Part shown: positions 25,657 to 32,940 of the stretch, in pieces
Numbering within the stretch: the stretch's first letter is position 1
How the letters are laid out: each line of letters starts with the position of its first letter
Assembly (NCBI GenBank): GCA_021325025.1
Contig: JAJPHZ010000025.1
Location: forward strand, 124,001-188,000
Reading direction: 5' to 3'
Source of the DNA: Pseudomonadota bacterium
Lineage (GTDB): Bacteria > Desulfobacterota > Binatia > Binatales > Binataceae
Length of the DNA stretch: 64,000 bases
Notes under the pieces: generated by a model
Database searches by the model: none
What the model saw: only the letters and a program-made list of their open reading frames with translations
Told to the model about the DNA's origin: nothing
Position numbers and translations under genes: made by a program

Positions 25657-27237
25657 ATGTATAGCTCCAGAGCGATCCGAGTTATCCTGCTGGCGGCGAT
25701 CATCGGCGGCTACCTGGCGTGCCGGATGCGGAATACCGAGTCTCACCTTACGACCAGCCAGAGCTATGAGATGGCGCGGTTGGGTACAGTGTTGGTGCAA
25801 TCCGGATTCAAGCTGAAAGTTTCGGTCCCGCATCACAGCATTGCCGATGAGAACGTCGGCATCCTGGTACAGAAGGCCGGCAACCTTCTGCGTCAGAGAG
25901 GAATCCCTGTCTCGAAGATGGCCATTGCGCAGGCTTCGCTACTGATTGTGTCGCAGCGGCCGCTGGATTACCTGGAGCCGGGCGAGACTTCGCAGACGCA
26001 GAAGGTGGAGATGGTGGCGACCGGTTCAGGTTTCATCGTGACCAGGAACGGTTACGTCGTCACCAATGCGCATGTGGTCGCTCCGGATGCGGAGGAGCTC
26101 AAGCGCGCCGTGGTTAACACCGCCCTGGTGCCGATCGTCCGCGAGTTGACCCGTGGCACCGTGCAGGCCTGGTCGCGATGGGTGGGACAGAGTTTGCCCC
26201 GCGAGACCGTGGAGCAAGTGATACAGGCCGAGGTGAAATACGTTCTACACTATGTAAAGATCACCGACTTCGAGAAGACCCACCAGGTCGAAATGGGCAT
26301 GGCCGTGCCAGGCGTGCTGACCGCGCCGCAGGCGATACCGGTGGAAGTGGTAACGGCGGGTGCGCCGATTCCGGGCAAGGACGTGGCGATTCTCAAGATC
26401 GAGGGCCGAAACAATCTCCCCACCCTGCCGCTGGGCGACGACGCGATGCTTAGCGAGACCGACCCGCTGCTGGTGGTGGGCTACCCGGGCACGGCGACCT
26501 TTCTGCCCGTGCTGTCCTCGGCCAGTCACGTCGAACCGACCGCGACGCGCGGCGTGTTGAGCCGGCGCGCGCAGATGAGCGGCGGCTGGTCGGCGCTGCA
26601 GACCGACGCCGCGATCAATCCGGGCAACAGCGGCGGGCCGGTGCTCGACAGCGAGGGCCGGGTGATCGGCCTGGCCACATTCAAGGCTGTTAGTCAGAAA
26701 ACCGGTCAGCCTGAAGTGGGGCAGAACTTCATTGTTCCGATCACCATCGTCAAGGAGTTTCTCGAGCAGATCAACGTCCATCCCGAGGAGGGCAGCGTCA
26801 CCCAGCTCTACGTCAAGGCGCTGATACTGAGCCAGCAGCATCACTATCGCAAGGCCCAGACCCTGTTCGAGCAGGTCAATGCTCTGTATCCCGGCAACCC
26901 CTGGGTTCAGAGTCATATTTCGGCCTGTCAGGCCGCGGTTTTGGCCGGTAAGGACGTCTCGCGTTCCGAGACCATGATGGTCATCGGCTACATCGGCGGC
27001 GGCGTGTTGATGCTGGCGCTGATGATCGGGGGCGCTTTGATCGTGCGCCGACGCTTTCGGAAGGCAGCCGGCGTTCGTGCGCCGCAAGCCGCACCGGCGC
27101 CGGCGCAGGTCTGCGCGCGATGCAACGCACCGCTTGCGCCCGAGCAGAAGTTCTGCGGTCAGTGCTCGGCTCCCACCACGCAGCGGGTTCTGCAGGTGGT
27201 GCCGCCCTCGCAGCGCACCTCCTCCGCGCCCGGATAG
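25657..27237 (+). CDS. Membrane-anchored trypsin-like serine protease with C-terminal zinc ribbon
   Basis: 526 aa. N-terminal membrane anchor (residues 7-22). Protease domain with the catalytic triad: His in TNAHVVAP (~residue 131), Asp in DVAILKIEG (~245) and Ser in NPGNSGGPVLDSEG (~327). About 110 residues separate His and Asp, longer than in DegP. There is no PDZ domain. A TPR-like helical pair (~385-430) is followed by a second membrane segment (MVIGYIGGGVLMLALMIGG, ~445-465). A zinc ribbon (CARCNAPLAPEQKFCGQC, ~487-504) comes last. Topology suggests a periplasmic protease with a cytoplasmic zinc ribbon, perhaps for envelope stress. No operon partner. Confidence 0.85.
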   Translation: MYSSRAIRVILLAAIIGGYLACRMRNTESHLTTSQSYEMARLGTVLVQSGFKLKVSVPHHSIADENVGILVQKAGNLLRQRGIPVSKMAIAQASLLIVSQRPLDYLEPGETSQTQKVEMVATGSGFIVTRNGYVVTNAHVVAPDAEELKRAVVNTALVPIVRELTRGTVQAWSRWVGQSLPRETVEQVIQAEVKYVLHYVKITDFEKTHQVEMGMAVPGVLTAPQAIPVEVVTAGAPIPGKDVAILKIEGRNNLPTLPLGDDAMLSETDPLLVVGYPGTATFLPVLSSASHVEPTATRGVLSRRAQMSGGWSALQTDAAINPGNSGGPVLDSEGRVIGLATFKAVSQKTGQPEVGQNFIVPITIVKEFLEQINVHPEEGSVTQLYVKALILSQQHHYRKAQTLFEQVNALYPGNPWVQSHISACQAAVLAGKDVSRSETMMVIGYIGGGVLMLALMIGGALIVRRRFRKAAGVRAPQAAPAPAQVCARCNAPLAPEQKFCGQCSAPTTQRVLQVVPPSQRTSSAPG

Positions 27238-27407
27238 CTTGCACCGCGCGGGTGCTTCCCTTTGCGCGTCAAGGTTGCGCCCTTCGGCTACACGCGAAGT
27301 GAAAGTGCGTGCCGCCGCGGGCCCTTTGACGCTGGCCCCGCAATTGCACGAGGCGGGCTAAATGGGAACTTGCGCCCGCACCACCGGACCATGGGAGATG
27401 CTGCACG

Positions 27408-28520
27408 ATGCAATTTGGCCTCTTTGTTGAACTAATCGCGCTGCGGCCGCACGACAAGGCCGCTATTATCCGCTGCTACAAGGAGGCCCTGGAGCAGATC
27501 AAATTCGCCGAGCAGATGGGCTTCGAATACGTCTGGGAGACCGAGCATCACTTCACCGAAAAGTTTTCCTACTCGACCGCACCCGAGTTGTTTCTGACCG
27601 CGGTGGCGCGCGAAACCAAACGCATCCGGCTGGGCCACGGCGGCGTGCTGCTGACGATGAACCATCCGGTGCGCGTGGCCGAGCGCGCCGCCGTGCTCGA
27701 CATCTTAAGCGACGGGCGGCTGGAGTTCGGCACCGCGCGCGGCACCACCGAGGCGGAGTTGGGCGGCTTCAGGATTGCGCCCGAGGATTCGCGCGCGATG
27801 TGGGAGGAATCGATCCGGATGATCCCCAAGATGTGGACGCAGGATCGCTTCGAATGGAACGGGCGTTTTTACAAGGTGCCGCCCCGCAACGTGATTCCCA
27901 AGCCGGTGCAGGAGCCGCATCCGCCGCTGTGGGTGGCCACCACCACGCCGCCGACCTTTGAGCTGGCCGGGCGGATGGGTCTGGGCGTGCTGGCTTTTTC
28001 GCTCACCGCCCCAGGCCAGTCCGAGGAAGCGGTGCGAGTCTACCGCAAGGCAATCCGCGACGCGCAGCCGGTGGGAGCCTTCGTCAACAACAAGGTTGCG
28101 GCGTTCGCCCCGGTGGTCTGCCTGGCGGACGACGCCGAGGCGCGCCGCGTGGGTGCGTTTTCGGCGGCCGCCTATGCGGAAGGCGCCCGTCAGCTCTATG
28201 CCAAATGGTCGGCCAGTGCCGACGGATGGAAGGCGTGGTTTGGGCGCGAGTACTTCACCGAGTCGGAAATCACGCCCGAGGAGATGAACAAGCTGGTCGA
28301 GCGCGGCACGGTGTGCGTGGGCGATCCGCAGCGCTGCATCGCGATCATCAAGCAGTGGGAGGCGCTGGGCGTGGACCAGATCATGTGCCTGTTCCAGGCC
28401 GGCCGCATCACGCACGACAAGGCGATGGAGTCGATCCGGCTGTTCGGGGAGTACGTGATTCCGCACTTCAAAAAAAGAGAAATCGAAAATGAGAGACCTA
28501 ACCCCCGGCCCCTTCCCTGA
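27408..28520 (+). CDS. LLM-class flavin-dependent monooxygenase
   Basis: 370 aa. Motifs: N-terminal MQFGLFVEL, ETEHHF, RIRLGHGGVLLTMNHPVRVAER, DGRLEFGTARG and PKPVQEPHPPLWVA. The family uses FMNH2 and O2. The substrate is unknown. The last ten or so residues (ending NPRPLP) are encoded by an interspersed repeat that begins inside the gene, so the natural C-terminus was probably about at KKREIE. The next gene, 183 nt on, is a related monooxygenase. Confidence 0.9.
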   Translation: MQFGLFVELIALRPHDKAAIIRCYKEALEQIKFAEQMGFEYVWETEHHFTEKFSYSTAPELFLTAVARETKRIRLGHGGVLLTMNHPVRVAERAAVLDILSDGRLEFGTARGTTEAELGGFRIAPEDSRAMWEESIRMIPKMWTQDRFEWNGRFYKVPPRNVIPKPVQEPHPPLWVATTTPPTFELAGRMGLGVLAFSLTAPGQSEEAVRVYRKAIRDAQPVGAFVNNKVAAFAPVVCLADDAEARRVGAFSAAAYAEGARQLYAKWSASADGWKAWFGREYFTESEITPEEMNKLVERGTVCVGDPQRCIAIIKQWEALGVDQIMCLFQAGRITHDKAMESIRLFGEYVIPHFKKREIENERPNPRPLP

Positions 28521-28682
28521 TAGGGAAGGGGAGAGAGACGAGTTCCCCTTCCCTTTTAGGGAAGGGGTTAGGGGTTAGGTCACCGCATCACAGGCGGAGG
28601 TTAGGCGGAGGAGTGAGCAACCCAACCCCCGGCCCCTTCCGAGACGAGTTCCCCTTCCCTTTTAGGGAAGGGGTTGGGTCAC
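28498..28682. repeat. Tandem copies of a GC-rich interspersed repeat
   Basis: Two related units. Copy 1 (~28498-28583) contains CCCGGCCCCTTCC, GACGAGTTCCCCTTCCC and TTTTAGGGAAGGGGTTAG. Copy 2 (~28621-28682) has the same order but lacks about 18 nt between the first two blocks. Each has CCCCTTCCC/GGGAAGGGG complements, so it can fold. It resembles REP-like intergenic repeats. Confidence 0.7.
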
Positions 28683-28703
28683 CACACGACAGGAGGTGAT
28701 TGC

Positions 28704-29804
28704 GTGGACTTCAGTCTGATTTACGAGTTGGCGTCGGCGGACACGAGTGACGCGGGCGTGGAGCGGACCTATCGGCAGTTCCTGGAGCAGGTGCAACTGG
28801 CCGACCGGCTCGGCTATCGCGCGGTGTGGCTGACCGAGCATCACTTCCTGCCAGGCTTTTCCTTCAGTTCGGCGCCGGAGCTGATGCTGACCCTGGCGGC
28901 CGCGCACACCACGCGCATCCGGCTGGGCCATGCGATCGTGCTGCTGCCCTTCGCGATCAACCATCCGTTGCGCGTTGCCGAGCGCATCGCCACGCTGGAC
29001 GTGATTTCTGGCGGGCGGGTTGAGTTCGGCGGCGGCCGCGCCATTTCGGAATCGGAGCTGGCGGCCTTTGGCGTGGAGCCCGATGCCACGCGCGCGCAAT
29101 GGGAGGAAGCGCTGCGGATGCTGCCCGCGATGTGGAGCGGCTATCCGTTCAAGTGGGAAAGTCCGATGCTGTCGATACCCGAGCGCGACGTGGTGCCCAA
29201 GCCGATTCAGAAGCCGCATCCGCCGATGTGGGTATCGGCCACCCAGCCCTCGACGGTGGAGTTCGCCGCCCGCCACGGCCTGGGCGTGCTCGGCTTCGGC
29301 ATCACCGCCGAGCAATCCAATGACCTGCTGGAGCTTTATCGCCGCGAGATCGCGACCTGCAAACCGATTGGCGCGTTCGTCAACAATCGCTTCGCGTTAT
29401 GGGTGCATGCGCTATGCTGCCCGACCGATGCCGAGGCGATCGCAGTGCAGGGGCCCAACCTCAAGCGCTATGTCGAGGACGTGCGGATGCTGTTCGCGCC
29501 GTGGATCGACGGCAAGCCGCCCAAGTCCTACGAGTGGTTCATGAAAAACTTCGCGGCGGGCTACGACCAGATGAAGGCGGCCAGCGCTGAGGACATCGTC
29601 AGGGGCGGCGGCGCCTGTATCGGCAGCCCCAAAACCTGCCGCGAGATGATCCAGGTGCTGGCCGACGCCGGCGTCGACGAGGTGATGCTGTTCATGCAGA
29701 GCTACACCACGCCGCACGACCGCATCATGCGCTCGATCGAGCTGTTCGCCACCGAGGTTGCCCCTGCGATCAAATCGCCGTCGGCGCAACGGATGGCGGG
29801 ATAG
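28704..29804 (+). CDS. LLM-class flavin-dependent monooxygenase
   Basis: 366 aa from GTG, with an AGGAGG ribosome site 7 nt upstream that fixes the start. Motifs: VDFSLIYELAS, LTEHHFLPGFSFSSAPE, RIRLGHAIVLLPFAINHPLRVAER, GGRVEFGGGRAISE and PKPIQKPHPPMWVS. It is close in pattern to the proteins at 19245-20315 and 47823-48941, including the shared C-terminal YTTPHDRIMRSIELFA motif. FMN-dependent oxygenation is expected; the substrate is unknown. Confidence 0.9.
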   Translation: MDFSLIYELASADTSDAGVERTYRQFLEQVQLADRLGYRAVWLTEHHFLPGFSFSSAPELMLTLAAAHTTRIRLGHAIVLLPFAINHPLRVAERIATLDVISGGRVEFGGGRAISESELAAFGVEPDATRAQWEEALRMLPAMWSGYPFKWESPMLSIPERDVVPKPIQKPHPPMWVSATQPSTVEFAARHGLGVLGFGITAEQSNDLLELYRREIATCKPIGAFVNNRFALWVHALCCPTDAEAIAVQGPNLKRYVEDVRMLFAPWIDGKPPKSYEWFMKNFAAGYDQMKAASAEDIVRGGGACIGSPKTCREMIQVLADAGVDEVMLFMQSYTTPHDRIMRSIELFATEVAPAIKSPSAQRMAG

Positions 29805-29915
29805 CCGCCCGCTTTGGTCCTCCGCAGCTCACGTCGTGCGGCATGGGCTCTGTGCGCAACTCCAGGACGCGAGCACGAGGCTCGCGCCCTGGAAATGTGA
29901 AGCCCGTTCCTGACG

Positions 29916-32762
29916 TTAGAACAGCGTAAAGGAGCCCCCCGAGCCGCTTGAAGTGGTGAAGGGCACGTAGGGCGGGTTGAGCGCCTGCACGTAAGCGGCA
30001 CCCGCCATGGCGCCGGCGGGTTTGGTGAAAGTGAATTTGGTCGAATCAACCACGGTCAGATGAATTTTCGGTGTGGTGCCGGAAAGGCCGCCCAGATTGA
30101 CCACGCCGCCGCCCTGCTTGTTGAACAGATTGATCACGGTCAGCGTCGAGAAACCGGCGCCAGTCACGGTAATGGTGCTGCCCGACTGGGTGACCTTGGT
30201 AACCGCGATCTTGGCTCCCACCGGGACCGACACCGCGTTGCTGCTCTTGCTGTAGCCGTTGTCGGCGCCGGCGTTGATGACCACGAGCGAGGCCGGTCCG
30301 GTCGGCATCCCCGCCGGCAACGTGAAGCTGAACGAACTTGGGGTCAGACCGCCGTGGCCGGGAGCTACGAAGACCGGGCCGGCATTGCCGGTAGAACAGA
30401 ACACGTTGACCGCCACACCGTGGGTGGCGTCAAATCCGCCGCCGCCCAGAGTCACTGAGCTGCCCTGCGTAATTACGGTTTGAACGTTGTTGGTAGCGTA
30501 GCTCGGATTGCTGCTGGTCGCCAGGTCCAGCCCCGTGCCGTTGATAGTGGTGAGGGTGGGGATGCCGGCGGCGGCCGAGCCCTGGAGCAAGGCCGACTTG
30601 ACGTTGGAGGCTTTGAAGTCGAGGTCGGTATTAACTACCTGGACCGTTACGAAACCCTGCCCCAACGTTACCGTGGGGGGTATCGGCACCGTGAGCTGGC
30701 TCGACGTGCCGCCCGGCGAGGGGCTCAGCGGGCCGGCATTGAGCGGTCCGCCCGACGTGGACACGAAGAAGTTCAGCACGGCGCCAGGGCTGAAGAAGCT
30801 GCCGTTGACGGTGAGGTTGGCCCCGACGTTGACGGGAGAGGGGCTGATTGAGCTGATCGTGGGCGAGGGCGGACTGGCGTAAGCGTTGGCAAAGGTGCCG
30901 ATATCGACCGTGCCCCATCCGGTGGTCAGGTCGAAGCCGGCGCCGGCGTTGAAGCCGATGACGCCGTTGAAGTTGTTGTTGCCGGTGGTGACGTCGCGAA
31001 AGCCCGCCGTGGCTTGTCCGGCGTCGGCCAGCGCGTAGATCTTCTGGTTAAGCGGACCGAGCCGGCTGTGCTTGAGCTGCGCGATCAGCTTGGCGATACC
31101 CGCCCAGGCCGGCGCCGATAGACTGGTACCCCCGATACAGCATCCAATCGCCGCGCTGCCGGAGTTGTCGAAACCCAGGAAGACGCCGGGATGGAAGTTG
31201 CTGGCGATCAGCGCCACGTCGGGTACGTCGCGCATCCCGTCCGCCGGCACGCCGGGGCCCTTCTGGTAGCCGGGCTTGGAATAGATGGCGCTGACGCCGC
31301 CGCCGGTAGCGCCGCCGGAGTCCGTCAATTCATCGTCCCACGCCTCTTCCGTCACATGTCCGACGTCGTTGCCCAAAGCATCGTAGGTGGGGTCGAACTT
31401 AGTCCCCCCGACCTGGGTGACGTTGGGATCCGACGCCATCTCATTGACATTGCGTGAAGTGCCGGGCACGCACGCCGTCATCGCCGAGTTCAGGACGATG
31501 CCGGCCGCGCCCTGGTCGCCCGAGGAAATGAAGATCGACTGTCCCTGGGCAGCGGCTTGGGTATAAATCGGGCTGACCGTGCCGGTGAAAAACGAATTCG
31601 AGGCGCCGCACAGGCCGAAGCTGACGCTGATCGTGCCACAAAGGTTGTCGTTGACGGCGCGTTGGATTGCGTCGATGATAGGGCCGTTCGGGGTAGATGT
31701 ACTACCGTTGCCCAGGTAAAATTTGATCGCCATTCCGGGTGCCACCGCGTGGGACCATTCGAGATCCAGCAGCGCTTCCAGTTCGTCGTTGTTGATGCCC
31801 GGGTTGGTGGTGTTGACGATCACCGTGCTGATGCTGGAGGCGGGCAGGCCGAACTGGGTGTTGAACAGGGTCACCGCGCTGTGCAGGTAGTCCGAATCGC
31901 CGATGATCGCCAGGCAGTCGCCGCCGGCGCCTGTCGTCCCGCCCGAAATCAGAGAGTTCTCATCGTAAAAGGTGCGGAAGTCGGCGGGACCGAAGGCGGT
32001 GGTGCCACCGATTTTTACGTCGGGGACCGATGTTAGTGCCGCGTGCCCGGATTGGGGCAGCGCCGGACCGGAATCAAGCAACGCCACGGGTGCTGCGGTC
32101 CAGGCTGGCGCCGCGGTCGGCGCGGATTTCGCCGCCGAGTTCACAAATGCCATCGAGTGCAGGAAGTTGTCCAACCCGCTCACGGACGTGATCACGCCGC
32201 GAAAGCGGGCCGGGATCACCGGGTCGATGACATTGGCATAGGCGCCGGCGCCGCCGAATAGCATGACGTTGGTGCCGAAGGCGCGTTCGGCATCCCCCAC
32301 CGATCCGCTGAAGCGGACGTAGCGATACGCAAGGTTCGAGTCGGTTACCTTGAATCCTTGCGTCCCCAGCCATTGCGCGACCGCGTCGAGGTCCCTCTGG
32401 GAGGGTCCGAAGCGGGCCGTGAACTGCTGCGGCGTCAGCCATTGATGGTAGCGAGGGGAGGCCGGATTTTGCTGGTCGCGCACGAGCTGGTCAAGCTCGG
32501 CCTGGTTGCGCAGTCCCAGCGTCACGCTCATGTTGAGTTGGGCGGAGGGGTCAGCGTGAGCCACCGGGGACAACCGCTCGACCTCCGCCGGATGATTGCC
32601 GGCCAACGCCACCGAGGGCCAGGCGACCGTCTGGGCCCGCCCCGTTCCCGCCCAAATCGCCATCAGCAGCACCGCCATTACCGCGGCGCAGCCCGGCAAT
32701 CGAGGTATAAAGCAAAAGGAAGTAGCCAAGGCTGCGCCATTCAACCCTTCGTCATCGGCCAT
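29916..32762 (-). CDS. Sedolisin (S53, pro-kumamolisin) peptidase with C-terminal beta domains
   Basis: 948 aa. Signal peptide (AAVMAVLLMAIWAGTGRAQ). A pro-domain contains SPRYHQWLTPQQFTARFGPSQRD. The S53 catalytic residues are visible: Glu and Asp in ELEALLDLEW, Asp in SSGDQGA and Ser in GGTSLSAPAWAG. The calcium-site end reads GFDLTTGWGTVD. About 300 further residues form IPT/TIG-like beta domains (PTISSISPSPVNVGANLTVNG). Known members are secreted, acid-active and self-processed. The ATG at 32762 is preferred (GGAGGGG upstream) over the one at 32780. It stands alone between divergent and convergent neighbours. Confidence 0.92.
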   Translation of the reverse strand: MADDEGLNGAALATSFCFIPRLPGCAAVMAVLLMAIWAGTGRAQTVAWPSVALAGNHPAEVERLSPVAHADPSAQLNMSVTLGLRNQAELDQLVRDQQNPASPRYHQWLTPQQFTARFGPSQRDLDAVAQWLGTQGFKVTDSNLAYRYVRFSGSVGDAERAFGTNVMLFGGAGAYANVIDPVIPARFRGVITSVSGLDNFLHSMAFVNSAAKSAPTAAPAWTAAPVALLDSGPALPQSGHAALTSVPDVKIGGTTAFGPADFRTFYDENSLISGGTTGAGGDCLAIIGDSDYLHSAVTLFNTQFGLPASSISTVIVNTTNPGINNDELEALLDLEWSHAVAPGMAIKFYLGNGSTSTPNGPIIDAIQRAVNDNLCGTISVSFGLCGASNSFFTGTVSPIYTQAAAQGQSIFISSGDQGAAGIVLNSAMTACVPGTSRNVNEMASDPNVTQVGGTKFDPTYDALGNDVGHVTEEAWDDELTDSGGATGGGVSAIYSKPGYQKGPGVPADGMRDVPDVALIASNFHPGVFLGFDNSGSAAIGCCIGGTSLSAPAWAGIAKLIAQLKHSRLGPLNQKIYALADAGQATAGFRDVTTGNNNFNGVIGFNAGAGFDLTTGWGTVDIGTFANAYASPPSPTISSISPSPVNVGANLTVNGSFFSPGAVLNFFVSTSGGPLNAGPLSPSPGGTSSQLTVPIPPTVTLGQGFVTVQVVNTDLDFKASNVKSALLQGSAAAGIPTLTTINGTGLDLATSSNPSYATNNVQTVITQGSSVTLGGGGFDATHGVAVNVFCSTGNAGPVFVAPGHGGLTPSSFSFTLPAGMPTGPASLVVINAGADNGYSKSSNAVSVPVGAKIAVTKVTQSGSTITVTGAGFSTLTVINLFNKQGGGVVNLGGLSGTTPKIHLTVVDSTKFTFTKPAGAMAGAAYVQALNPPYVPFTTSSGSGGSFTLF

Positions 32763-32940
32763 CGATTTCCCCTCCGTCATTGTCAGAGACGTCCGCTTAA
32801 GCCGCTTATTTTATCAGAGTTAAGACAGAGATTGCCAGTGTATGCTCCAATCGCCTGAATTTTATAAGTCACGATTTGCTATTTGCGGCCGGACCGCAAG
32901 CGGAAAAATTTCGCGGAAGCTGGCGGATTTTTGCCCGGCG

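Noticed and set aside
28498..28682. CRISPR-like array
   Set aside because: Only two unequal units, no regular spacer length, and no cas genes nearby.
30060..32858. Plus-strand frames opposite the sedolisin gene
   Set aside because: Shadow frames created by high GC at third positions; no start signals or domains.
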